From assembly GCA_024196135.1 (NCBI GenBank), contig JAMQCK010000009.1, forward strand, positions 215,009 through 279,008: DNA of 64,000 bases, in the 5' to 3' direction. Source of the DNA: Pleurotus ostreatus/Saccharomyces cerevisiae fusant. Lineage: Eukaryota > Opisthokonta. Below the pieces are notes generated by a model, which was not told where the DNA came from, made no database searches, and saw only the letters and a list, made by a program, of their open reading frames with translations. Positions 1 through 10,692 of this stretch are shown in pieces (the first letter of the stretch is position 1; every line of letters starts with the position of its first letter). Position numbers and translations under genes: made by a program.

Positions 1-19
1 GGATCTTCCAGCGGACACG

Positions 20-135
20 GCTGGTCGTCGAGGGGGCGCCAATGTTCGTCGAGCGGATGTCACTGCTCGTCGAGCGAGTGCCACTTGCGTTCGTCGAGGG
101 GGGGCCACTCGTCGAAGGAGCACCACTTGCATTCA
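20..135. repeat. Degenerate CGTCGAG tandem repeat
   Basis: The heptamer CGTCGAG (the last copy CGTCGAA) recurs at positions 26, 47, 68, 92 and 110. The steps are 21, 21, 24 and 18 bases, all multiples of three. Read on the minus strand the units give a repeating pattern around the tetrapeptide PLDE/SLDE flanked by Trp residues, interrupted by one stop at about 57-59. The three-base periodicity suggests the decayed edge of a protein-coding repeat that continues outside the window. No protein family was recognised. Confidence 0.4.
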
Positions 136-739
136 TAGGGTGAGGACCATCGCCACCGTGCTGGAATGTGGGGAGAAAGTCGCTGCTCTTTGGGCGGTAA
201 GCCAGGGGCATTGGCCCGCGCGGTCTGGTGGGCGGAGGGGGCGGTGAGTTTGAACGATCGTGGGCGTCCGTCACGCGAGTCCCGTGCGATGAAGGCTGCG
301 AGGGTGCATGGCACGAGTCAGGAGCCCGGGAAGCGAACGGCGAGTGGTATATTATGGCGAGGTTGCATGCGGTGTCGATGTTCAGAGCACGACGGGCGGG
401 GTCCGTTTGGCTTGGGTTCGCAGGCATATTTGTTGCTCCAGGGGAAGTACGAGGAGAGAGGCTCGAGAGGTGTCGATGTGCAGCTGCAGGTGTGACGCGC
501 GAGTCGCTAGAAAGCCTCAGAATATCTGAAGGGCTGCCAGCGAGTGGAGGCAGGGCTAAAGGGACTGGTGGCATCCTCGCGGTGGTATAAGAATAATCCC
601 GTCTCCCTTTGTGACCGTTCTACGGTGGTGGCACTTCTTGGGTGCGTGGCAGCACCTTTGCCGCGAGCGATGGCTTGGTTGTCTTCTCTATTTGCAGTGA
701 TCTTCTGTGATTCGTGGATAGCTCTTTGCGTCGAATGCT

Positions 740-1049
740 GCTTGTTGGGCGAAAGCATCTCAATGGCCCATCGGGTCCAAGGAATACGCACCAAACCGCT
801 CGATGTGGTCGAAGTCATCGACGCAAGACCCATCGATGAAGACAACCAGGACGTAAGTTGCTTGCCATCGTGCGCCACCGAGAGCGTAAAGCCCTCAAGC
901 TTGCGCGCGTACGTTACGACGTTGATTGCCAGCAGCAGCACCACCCACAAACCTGCGCAGCAGATGAAGAACGTTCGTTTGCATCGATAGCGTTCTTTCG
1001 ATATCGGTGTCTTTCTGACGAGGTTCGCTGCGATTCCTGCGGTGATCTT
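740..1049 (-). CDS. Possible internal exon of a membrane protein
   Basis: A minus-strand frame is open from 1049 downward. It encodes a basic stretch (KERYRCKRT), then a strongly hydrophobic segment (FFICCAGLWVVLLLAINVV) that would span a membrane, then a polar region. The frame has no ATG before the hydrophobic segment, so it would have to be an internal exon; acceptor-like CGCAG sequences lie near 1030-1040. I could not join it to other exons or recognise a family. It may be a remnant or a chance open frame. Confidence 0.22.
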
Positions 1050-1903
1050 TCATGATCAGGATATCGAGTCTATTGATCAGTGTGCTGCATCGAATCGGTG
1101 GCCTCACCGCCCTCAATGCATGAAGCCGCGCCGCGCCGGGTAGGTAGACCGCCGCACGCTATAGCGCGGGCGAACCTCGTCGATGGGCCCGCATCGAGCC
1201 AGTTACGCTGTCGACTGAATCGCTGCGATCGGGCTGGGAAACAAGTGGTTTGTCCCGCTTTGGCATGAGCTAAATGGGCCTTGCGGGGAGCACATGCCTA
1301 GCGGGTCAGCCCGGGGCCCGGGCTGCCGCTCGGTTCCAGGACCGCTGCGGGTGCTTGGTCCGTTACAGGTCGGAAAAAGCTTTCTCTGTGTTAACAACCT
1401 GTCCGATCTCGCGAGCACGCTCAAGCTAACGCTGTCGGAGGAGCCATCGAGGACGGAGGGAATGACGGTAAGATCAACATGCATTTTATGGCCAACGCGT
1501 GCCTTTCTCGGGACGTCATTCTGCTGTATATGGCTCCGTGTGGCGTTAATTGCAGGTAATGGCGAACATCAAAATCTCTCATACCTCTCAGAAGTATAGC
1601 TTAACTTCGTATGTTATTGCACAACTGTACTATACTACAGTCTACACCACTGCTTGCTGTAGGTTCAAGATGAGGCAGCCTCCCTGTGCCAGTGGACGGA
1701 CGATGCCGCCAAGCCGGGCCTGGCATATTCTCGCGGTTTCGTTTCTCCGCGGTCATGAGCGCATTCTTGACGTCTGATCCTCGCAAGCGGCAAGCGAACG
1801 CGCTCCAGGCTGCAAGCGGATCTCCAGTTCGCCTAGTTTGCTTCTTTCTTCCGACCACCATCTGCCTCATAAGCCAGCGCCGAGCAAGCGTCGCTCGCCA
1901 GCA
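1050..1903. other. Upstream region without a supported gene
   Basis: No reading frame here combines an ATG, coding-like composition and usable splice sites. The last part (about 1600-1903) is presumably the promoter and 5' leader of the trehalose synthase-like gene that starts at 1904. No clear TATA box was seen. Confidence 0.5.
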
Positions 1904-4900
1904 ATGAGTCTCTTCCGCAACCACGGCGTCATCATCGCCTCCCTCTTCCTCCCCGAGACCGCCGTGCTCGGAGAGGAGATCCCAGAAACGCCAGAGAAGG
2001 CCCCGATCACTGAAGAGGCCGCCGCGGCCCTCACGCCCCAGCCCCTACGCGGCGGTCCCCTAAAGAGTATCGTAGAGGATCTGAAGGACAAGGTGCGCAC
2101 CGATCGCGATATGACGGAGTCCGCAAGCTGATCGGACGATCCCCAGACGCGCCATGGCACGCCGTCCCTCTCACCGCGTGAAGAGCCCGGGAACCCCTTT
2201 GCGGGATTCAATCGCACTGCTACGACCAACACCCTGCGCGCGGTGTCGAAGGCCGTCGGGGAGCTTCCAGAGGCGCAGCGTCCGCCGCTGTCGCGCGGCC
2301 CGACAGGCCCGGGCGCGCAATCAGCGCATATGAATGCGACGCTGAGGCGCCAGCTGTCCGCCGCGACGTCCCCGACGCGCATGCAGCGCCGCCACTCGCG
2401 CTCGCAGTCGCAGGCGCGGCGATCGGGCGAGCAGAACGGCACCACGAATGTCGAACCTTGGCACGTCGAGTCCAACCCGCACTGCAATGGCGGACTCCGC
2501 AATGCGATCGAGTCCGTCGGCACGCGCCTCAAGCGCAAGGTCTGGGTTGGCACGCTCGGTATGCAGACAGACTCTTGCTCGCCGAAGCTTCGTCGCGATA
2601 TCGATCGTCGGATGGCCAAGGACCACCAAAGCTTGCCCGTCTGGATTCCGGACGACGAGTTTGAGAAGTGCTACGATGAGTTCTGCCATCAGGTCCTATG
2701 GCCGTGCCTGCACTATGTCATCCCCGACGCCCCCAAGACCACCCAGTTCTTCCAGTCGTCCGCCTTTAAGCAGTATGTCGCCGTGAACAAGCGCTTCGCC
2801 GACGTCATTGCCGACAACTGGCAAGAGGGCGATGTCAGTAAGTAAATCCCTCGCCCATCCCGTCCTCCTCGCTCACTTATCGCTAGTCTTCGTGAACGAC
2901 TATCACCTTATGATGCTACCCCTCCTCCTTCGCCAGCACCCCAAGCTCCCGCACAACGTCCCCATCGGCTTCTTCATGCACGTCGCCTTCCCCTCCAGCG
3001 AGATCTTCAAAGTCCTCCCCATGCGTCACGAGCTGCTCAAAGGCGTCCTCGGCGCCGACCTCGTCGGATTCCAGACCGCCAACTTCGCGCGCCACTTCCG
3101 CCAGACCGTCTCGCGCATACTGTCCTACGAGGCGCTGCCCAAGGGCATCCAGGTCCCCGACGGCCCCGTGCCCGGCCCGCAGCCCAACGGCTCGACCAAG
3201 GGCCGCTTCGTCGACGTCGGCGTGTACCCGATGGGCATCGACGTGAACCAGCTGGAGAAGCGGAAGAAGGACCCGGAGGTGGCGGAGTGGGTGAACGTGC
3301 TGCAGCAGCGGTACGCGGGGATGAAGATGATCGTGGGGCGCGATAAGCTGGATGGGATCCAGGGTGTGAGGCAGAAGATCCAGGCGTTTGACATGTTCTT
3401 GGAGCGCAATCCGGAGTGGCAGGGTAAGGTGGTCCTGATCCAGGTTGCGCTGCAGACGACGGAGGCGAACGAGGTCGGCGGGGGCGTTAGCGATTTGGTG
3501 GCGCATGTGAACTCGAAGTGAGTCGACTCCTTGGTTGGTTGCTTCGCAGAGTTGCTCATGAGAATACAGATTCTCGACGCTCACCTATCAGCCCATTGTC
3601 TTCCTGCACACCCAGGATCTCACCTTCTCGCAGTACCTTGCCCTCTTGACAGTCGCAGATGTCTTCCTCGTGACCAGTCAGCCTCATTCTATCGGATGTA
3701 TACGTTCGATCGCTCAACTGCCTTCTCCAGGTCTTCGCGAGGGTATGGCCCTTCGTGCGCACGAATTCGTCGAATGCCAAGAGGGTCGCCACCGTCCTCT
3801 CGTCCTCAGCGAGGTTCGTCACACCTTCCTCATCTTCTCTTTCACGCCCCTTCTGACCCCCACACCAGTTCACCGGCAGCTACAGCTACAGCGGCTTCCG
3901 TTCCTGCATCGCCATCAACCCCTGGGACGCCCGCGGCACCTCCTCCGCGCTCGCCCAGGCGCTCACCATGTCCGACGACGAGGCGCTCTCCCGCTGGGAG
4001 GACCTCCACAACCACGTCATCACGCAGACCGCGCAGGCGTTCGTCACCTCGTTCCTCTCGCGCTGCGTGCGCGCGCACCTGGAACACATCCAGCCGGATG
4101 TGGAGGACGTGACGGTGCTGGATGCGCATAGGGTGGTGCCGAGGTATAAGCATTCGTCGAAGCGGATGCTGTTTATTGATTTGGAGGGGACGTTGTATAA
4201 GAGGTGGGTGGATGGATTATGCGTAAGAAGGGGCGGAGGGACTGATTTATGTTGAAGGGATGTGTCGAGGGATGCGCTGCTAGACAACCGGTTTGACCCC
4301 CCGGAGGCGGCGCTCGAGATTCTGGAGAAGCTGGTTGCAGACAAGCGCAATGAGGTATGCTTCTCCTCTGTTTCTGGACCTAAGAAGGAGCTCATGTTTG
4401 AAGGTCTGGCTTATGAGCGGCCTGCCGAGGAGCGTCCTGCAGAGGATCGCAGACAGGATTCCGAGGCTGGGTATCATGTGAGTTCGTTCGACCAGACAGC
4501 GAGAGCAGACGTTGATCGAATATCAGCGCCGAGAACGGGTGCTTCATCAAGACCCTCGGCTCTGGCCCCAACAACACGGGCGAGTGGATCAACATGGTCG
4601 CGAACTTCAACTTGACGTGGAAGACGTCCGCGCTGGAGATCCTGAACTACGTGCGTCAACTCGCTCATCTACTGCAAACGCAACGTCTGACCTGCTCTAC
4701 AGTTCACCGAGCGCACGCCCGGTGCGGTCGTCGAGGAGCGCGAAGCATCGCTCGTCTGGCGCTTCTGGACTGACCCTTCGAAGCCGACTGACTCGCCCGA
4801 CCGCCAGTGGGCGCGCTGGCAGGCGGCGGAGGCGCAGAATCATATCTTTGACAGGTAAGCTTGCTCCTTTGCACTTGCTTTAGATTGTCGCTTACCATTC

Positions 4901-5313
4901 CCTTTTCAGCCTTGGCGAGCGCTTCGGCCTGCGCATCATCCCCGGCGCGAACTCCTTCCTCGTCCTGCCGAACAACATCTCGCGCTCGACCGCGGTCGGC
5001 GCGATCATGCACCCCGGCGGTCCCGCGCACTCGCCCCTGGCGGGCCGCGCGGCGTGGATGAGAGATGTGGACGGTGGGCTGGATCCGGGAGGTAAGTGTT
5101 CAAGCATGTGTACGCGACATGGAAGCTAACATCTTCTCTACAGACCTCGACTTTGCGCTCGTCATCAGCGGCGATGAGAAGCTTCTGCGCCGGATGAACG
5201 ATTTCGACCAGGCAGAGACGTGCTCGACGAGCGGGAAGGGCACGGAGGCGCGGTGGAAGCTCGACCCCGAAGAGGTGCTGAATGTACTCGGGGCGTTTGT
5301 GAAGGCGACTTGA
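1904..5313 (+). CDS. Trehalose synthase complex subunit, Tps3/Tsl1-like
   Basis: Spliced CDS of 944 codons. Introns: 2093-2146, 2838-2886, 3518-3569, 3677-3730, 3814-3868, 4204-4257, 4355-4403, 4478-4526, 4651-4702, 4855-4909, 5092-5143. The protein starts MSLFRNHGVIIASLFLPETA, has a Ser/Arg-rich linker, a GT20 domain (about residues 190-600, with VNDYHLM and FPSSEI) and a HAD trehalose-phosphatase-like domain from about 665. Both active sites look altered. The glucosyltransferase motif reads DKLDGIQG where catalytic Tps1/OtsA have DRLDY.KG. The phosphatase motif reads DLEGT instead of DxDGT near residue 671. Family knowledge: Tps2 dephosphorylates trehalose-6-phosphate, whereas Tps3/Tsl1 are non-catalytic scaffolds of the cytosolic complex. 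I infer a regulatory subunit. The ATG at 1904 is the first in frame and gives the family's N-terminus. Residual phosphatase activity cannot be excluded. Confidence 0.88.
2093..2146 (+). other. 54-nt intron containing an in-frame stop
   Basis: The frame on both sides is the same and is broken only by one TGA at 2129-2131. A GTGCGC donor at 2093, a CTGAT branch-like site around that same TGA and a CAG acceptor ending at 2146 define a 54-base intron that removes the stop. Its length is a multiple of three, so retention would leave the downstream frame intact but end translation after about 75 residues. Confidence 0.6.
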
Positions 5314-6197
5314 GGGTCATATGAGTTCGGGCTGCTTCGCCAGTGAGAGATAGCCGCCTGAGAAGGGGATGGAGAGAAAGCCGTAAGACACGAAGCGGCG
5401 CGCTGATGTCGCCGCGTTGTACAATTCTGAATAACCTCCTAGAGTAGATTCGCATGTTGTATCCATTAGCACTGTACTCGATGTATACATGTAACTTGCT
5501 GTGCTTGCAATAGAAGGGTTGGGACCTTAGTGAGATGGGTCAATTGGTTCTTTTATGGGAAAATCGAAGGTGGTAGGTCCATGTTTACTGTTGTGATGAC
5601 CAGCGGAGATCAGTGAGTGCCAATTCCTTCTCATGCTTGTCTTGTGCGTTCATGTGCAGATTCAGAAACTCTTCAGCCTATAAACTTTGCATTTTCAGCG
5701 ATCACCTTCGAGAATACCATGTCGCGCTGAGGTCGCCTGCGAACTGTTGAGCTTGAGGCGACCGTGCGGGTTCAAAGGCCTGTTCTTAAAACAAGGTTGG
5801 GACGAGGTACGCGGTCGCTTCGGTTTCACCCGCGTTCGAAACAGCCTGCATCCGACGTCGGTTCTCGAGTGCGGGATGCTTCTCTGCTTCCTCACTATGT
5901 CCTCCCTCGTGACACTATGCCCGAAGACGACGGCGAAAGTGCGCCCCTCTGCGTACCCCTCCGCGACTCTGCTTGACCTTTCCGCGCCTCACGGCGCGCG
6001 ATGACCAAAATCTAGAAAGAGTGTGCACCCGGGCAACGCTCACCGGGCGCTAATCCACGGGTTACGTTGCCTCGAGATGTCTGCTGCGTCAAATTTATCT
6101 TTGGCCCTTGGCGTAGTCGAGGCTGTACAACGTTCGCAGCACATTCGACGGCCCTGGCGGGTGACCTCCGCGGACTCCAGCAGTCGACGACGAGAGA
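5314..6197. other. Intergenic region
   Basis: This lies between the trehalose-related gene and the peptidase gene. It should hold the 3' UTR of the first and the promoter of the second. A pyrimidine/purine-mixed, moderately AT-rich stretch at about 5450-5660 fits a 3' UTR. Short open frames here show no supporting features. Confidence 0.5.
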
Positions 6198-6204
6198 TAT
6201 AAAG
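6198..6204 (+). promoter_or_regulatory. TATA box of the secreted peptidase gene
   Basis: TATAAAG begins 63 bases upstream of the ATG at 6261. That is a good distance for a TATA box driving a short 5' leader. Confidence 0.6.
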
Positions 6205-6260
6205 GCGGAGGGTATTCGGGATCAGTTCTCGACCTACCTTTCACCGCTCAGACCATTGGC

Positions 6261-8376
6261 ATGGCGCCGACGGTGGGTTTGTTCGCTGCTGCCATCGTCG
6301 CTGGACAAGTGCTCGGCGCACTCGGAGCCTCCTCGAGCACAGTATGTACTCTCACTTCAGGACGTGCGCATCCCAACCAATCGGCCATTCCAGCATAACT
6401 CGACGATAGACTGGTTCTCATGTGGCCAGTTCGACCCTCAGTATAGCGCTGGCGACGCCCAGAACATTACATGTGGCTACTATGAAGTGCCCCTCGACTA
6501 CGCCGACGACTCCGTGGGCACCGCAAAGTTGGCCGTAGTCAAATACCCTGCTACCGGGGAACGCACCGGCACCCTGTTCGTAAATCCTGGTATGTCCTCA
6601 TCGTTCGGGATTGAATTCATCTTCTAATGCCCTTTAGGTGGCCCGGGAGGCTCCGGCGTCGCATACGTATTTGCGTATGGCGCGAACCTCAGTGCCATCA
6701 CGGGTGGCAACTACGATATCGTCTCTTGGGATCCGCGAGGGTCCGACGGATTTACGGAGCCTGGCCCGCCTGCTTGCTTCAACAACGCCGCCGACTACTA
6801 CGCGTACTACAACGGCACCCTCCAGGTGTCCGGAATCGAGATCAGGGGCAATCTCAGCGACGATGGCCAGGTCGCCGAGCTCTACACCCATGTCGACGAG
6901 ATGCAGGCCAAGCTTATAGGCGAAGGGCAGCGCTGCGCCGCGAACAAGAACGGAGACAAGCTTCAATATATCGGAACGGCGGCCACAGCTCGTGACATCG
7001 TATCCCTCGCGGACTACTTCGAGCCTGGCGTGCAAGAGATTAATTACTGGGGAATTTCGTACGGGACGATGCTTGGGATCACCTTCGTTAACAGTGAGAG
7101 TCCCGAGGCCCCATTGATGAGCGTTGAGAACTTACCATACTCCAGTGTTTCCCGAACGCGTCGGACGTGTCGTCCTGGACGGCTGCATGGGTATGTCTCT
7201 TCGACCACACACAACAAGACATTGAAGTAACCCCTGCAGATCCCATTCTGTACATGGACAAACCGAGCACTGAGGTTCGTTCGTCCTATTGCTGCGCGTT
7301 TCTTTATGAATCGTTCGTAGTATTACCCCAACGGCCTCGCATCAAGCGAGGCGACCTTCGCTGGTTTCGCCGCCGGTTGTGCCAAGGCTGGAAAGACAGC
7401 TTGCCCGCTCGTGCAGAGCGACAACGATACGGCCGCGGATGTCGAGAAGCACTTCCATGACCTGCTTGACGTAGGTCCTTCACTTGTTGACCAACACGCC
7501 TCAGCTCATTCCATCTCATAGCTCGCTCACAACCTCACTGTCTCCGGCGCCGACATGAGCGCGGTGCCTACATCCGCCGAAGCTCGCGCCGACCTCTACA
7601 CCATCATGTACTTCACCCAACTATGGCACTCGGCCGCAACCCTCATCAACGACTGGGAGACCGCCCTCGAGGCGCTCGCTGCCAACCAAAGCGTGCCGGC
7701 AGACATCGCCGCGGAGCTCGCGTCCTTCAAGACCAATTTCAGCGCGGTGCCCTCGTATGCGGAGCAGGCGATCTACTGCAGCGACGTCGTCGACGCGGGG
7801 AATATGACGATGCGGGACGGCTTCGACACCATCGTGTCGGCGTCAGCGAACGTGTCGCCTCTGTTCGGGCCGCGGTGGGGTGATCCTGGCAATGCGTGTT
7901 TTGCCTGGCCGGCGCGTGCGGTCGAGCGCTATACGGGTCCCTGGGATAAGAAGCTCAAGAACAAGATTCTCATCATTGGGAACACGGTGAGTTGGTCAGG
8001 TCCTGACACTATCGCGTCGACTGACAGTTATGACACTACAGGCCGACCCGATCACACCCTTCGAGAACGCTCAGCTCATGACCAAGTTGCTCGGAGACAG
8101 CGCCGTTCTTGTGAAGCAGGACGGATTCGGACATACGTCGCTCGGGGAGATGTCGACCTGCACATACGGGCTCATCAACACGTACCTCACCAATGGCTCG
8201 GTAAGCAGTTCCTATAGCTCTTTGGCACGCAAGTCTGACGCGAACCTCTTCAGCTCCCAGAAAACAATGATACATTGTGCGAGATCGATGCCGATGTTGT
8301 TCTTTTCCCCAACTCACCGGTGACGCAAGCCGACATAGCAACGTTGCAGAGCATGATCGCCGCTGTGGATGTCTAG
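6261..8376 (+). CDS. Secreted TAP-like serine peptidase (S33, alpha/beta hydrolase)
   Basis: Spliced CDS of 569 codons. Introns: 6342-6393, 6590-6637, 7094-7145, 7191-7239, 7275-7320, 7471-7521, 7987-8041, 8201-8253. The first exon encodes a typical signal peptide (about residues 1-22, hydrophobic, ending ALGASS). The oxyanion segment NPGGPGGSG follows at about 90. The nucleophile elbow GISYG is near residue 229, the acid loop NTADPITP near 478 and the His loop GFGHTS near 505. This is the full triad arrangement of the tripeptidyl/prolyl aminopeptidase family with its C-terminal TAP domain. Such enzymes are exported by wood- and litter-decay fungi to remove N-terminal residues from peptides; the exact specificity cannot be read here. 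Several NxS/T sites fit a secreted glycoprotein. Confidence 0.88.
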
Positions 8377-8509
8377 GTTTTCCTTCATGCGTGTGTGTAA
8401 CTCGCGAGCTCGTGCTTGTATTCGGGCTGCCTCATGACAATGCATGTAGACGTCCTGTCCTACATATGTAGTACTCCATACAGAGCTATGAAAGTTCAGA
8501 CTTTTATCT

Positions 8510-10276
8510 TCACAGGACGGGGGCTCTGGCCCCTCTCGCTCGATCTCGGACCGTGTACTGCCGCTCTATCCACCCAGTAGCTGTCTGCTTGACCTCCACC
8601 TCGTCCGCCTTGTCGTCCCGCTCGCAAGGCGTCACCCGGTACCGATGGCTAAGCTTCATCTCCAGGATCCAGTAAAATCCATGATGCTCGCCACTGGGCC
8701 ACTTCACTTGGTCCGGCTCGCCCTCCCTGATAATCAGCTCCTGGAGTCGTGTCCCCTTTGCTGTAATCGCGCGCCATATATCGCACGCCTGGGAGTTGTT
8801 GAACTCAGCATAACGCTTCAGCCGACTGTGTATCGAGGCCAGGTCTTCAGGCCACTGCTCCTCCGGAAGCGCGCGGCCGCTATGTTCCCCTAACGCGCTG
8901 TACAAGTGCAGCCCAAGGTCATGGTTAAGCGTGGCGCGCCGCAAGCGGGGCGGGCGCGCGAGGATCTCGCACACGGCGTCGAGGTGCTGCTCAGGCGCGT
9001 CCGAGTCTTGGTCGATGTCGATCCCGAGATCCTCGAGCAGATGGCAGGCAGCACGGATGGCAGCGATCTCTGCGAGCGTGAGCACGCGACGCGGTGGGTG
9101 GCCCGTCATTTCTGGGTATGGCTCGTGCTGGTGGATGTGCAACTTGCGGAGGGTTGGCCCGTGGCGGGATAGCACGGGGGACAGGTCGGACAGGGCATCG
9201 CGCGGACCATATATGGTCAGGGATTCCAACGGAGGGACTTGAGCGAAGAATATGTCGACGTTGGCTATTACGTGTTCGGTCTTGCGTTCGACAGTATCGA
9301 AGCCCGCGTACTCCAATGGCTCAAACAGCAGCTCAACGTGTTTGAGCGCCGACAGCGACGCGCCGATCCCACCATCCCAATATTCATCGATGCGCAACAG
9401 ACCCAGTGACTCGATGCGGTCGAGGTTCACGTACTCGAGCAGCATGGTGAGGGCGTCTTCGCCGTCGACGTATATCTCCCGGATATCCCTCTTTGGGTAG
9501 TCCTCAGAGAAAAAAGTGTTGTACTTCGCCGCCCAATGCTCGTGGGCGTAGATACCCCCGTACTGCTCCAGCACCAGTGGCTCGTAGCGCACGCTCTGCA
9601 GATCCGGCGCGCTCCGCACGAGGCGAAGAAACGCCGGCCAGCGGAGGTCCTCCATCCCGTGTCTGTACACCGGATGGAAGGCGTGCAGGGACCGCAGGGC
9701 GGGCGATCCGACGAGCACCGCCTCGTCTGCGTCCGAGGCATCGAGCTGCGGCGCCTTGCGCGTCCAGTCGAGGAGGTGGAGCCGCACAGGAGACTTGCAA
9801 GCATGTATGGCTTCGACGAGGGCGCGCGGGATCGGCATCGGGCAGTCGAATGTCACGGACCGGAGGTGCACTAGACGTGGGAGGAGGCGAACCAAGTTGT
9901 CCCAATCGACCCAGTCCATGGACGAGTAGGAGCGTAAGTTGAGGTTGTCAACAAGCCTCGGTGCGTGTATAACAACGTGATGAGCGTGCTCGCATACGAT
10001 CCCACCACAAGTGAGCCATTCTGCGAGGCGGGCGGCGGTCTCTCGAAACCCGTCCTCAGAGAAATCGAGGAAGCAGCGGCGGACGGTGTGAGGCAGAACA
10101 ATTTCGTGTAATAGCTTGTTTGTCCTGAGCAGATCAAAGATGCTGTTCCTCGAGGTTTCGTGTAGCTGTAGGTGAGTGAGAAGGGCCGTAGATCTGTTGG
10201 CGATGCATGCGTGACTAACTTCGTGAACAACGGTCTCGATGAGCTCGCGTGGCAAAGCTAGGAAGGAATTTGCCAT
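8510..10276 (-). CDS. F-box/leucine-rich-repeat-like protein
   Basis: A single exon of 588 codons. The start is the ATG at 10276; the in-frame codons upstream contain no other ATG. The N-terminus (LPRELIETVVHEVS, then LLRTNKLLHEIVLPHTVRRC) matches the loose F-box found in many Agaricomycete proteins. It is followed by irregular Leu-rich segments of 25-35 residues (for example VRLLPRLVHLRSVTFD and VPPLESLTIYGPRDAL) typical of a divergent LRR solenoid. Such proteins are thought to recruit targets to SCF ubiquitin ligases. The family is hugely expanded in mushrooms, so no specific target can be inferred. The gene converges with the peptidase gene, with 133 bases between stop codons. Confidence 0.65.
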   Translation of the reverse strand: MANSFLALPRELIETVVHEVSHACIANRSTALLTHLQLHETSRNSIFDLLRTNKLLHEIVLPHTVRRCFLDFSEDGFRETAARLAEWLTCGGIVCEHAHHVVIHAPRLVDNLNLRSYSSMDWVDWDNLVRLLPRLVHLRSVTFDCPMPIPRALVEAIHACKSPVRLHLLDWTRKAPQLDASDADEAVLVGSPALRSLHAFHPVYRHGMEDLRWPAFLRLVRSAPDLQSVRYEPLVLEQYGGIYAHEHWAAKYNTFFSEDYPKRDIREIYVDGEDALTMLLEYVNLDRIESLGLLRIDEYWDGGIGASLSALKHVELLFEPLEYAGFDTVERKTEHVIANVDIFFAQVPPLESLTIYGPRDALSDLSPVLSRHGPTLRKLHIHQHEPYPEMTGHPPRRVLTLAEIAAIRAACHLLEDLGIDIDQDSDAPEQHLDAVCEILARPPRLRRATLNHDLGLHLYSALGEHSGRALPEEQWPEDLASIHSRLKRYAEFNNSQACDIWRAITAKGTRLQELIIREGEPDQVKWPSGEHHGFYWILEMKLSHRYRVTPCERDDKADEVEVKQTATGWIERQYTVRDRARGARAPVL

Positions 10277-10692
10277 CGTTACATTAGCGGAAATCAATAA
10301 CAGAAATTGAAATGCGTAAGAAAGTCGAGGGCGTTGTCAGAGCTCCTTGACGGTAGGGAGAAGACGAGTTCGGCGTGCAGACGAGTTGTCGCCACGATGC
10401 ACATCGTGGGAAATTTTATCACGTGTAACTTGAACTGCTCACGTGCCTGACGATCGTGCATGGTGCTCCAGACGTTGCAACCGTTATGGTCTCAAAGGAA
10501 GACGAGCGGTATATTCCCTAGAGAGATACTCTATATCTATAAGCACGGAACCTTCCTCGCCTCCGTTGCCACTCGTAGCTCATAACAAACTTACGATCAA
10601 CACGGTCTACTGCCCACTCGGCGTCGATCAAAATCTCGTCGACTGCTTACCACCTTCCCATCTAATCTAAAACCCCACTCAGAAATTGGCGC
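10277..10692. other. Intergenic region
   Basis: Promoter side of the F-box-like gene and 3' side of the MDP-1 gene, both on the minus strand. No gene, RNA or repeat was seen. Confidence 0.5.

Noticed and set aside
2129..2131. Nonsense mutation in the trehalose synthase-like gene
   Set aside because: The stop lies inside a 54-base stretch with donor, branch-like site and acceptor, so an intron explains it.
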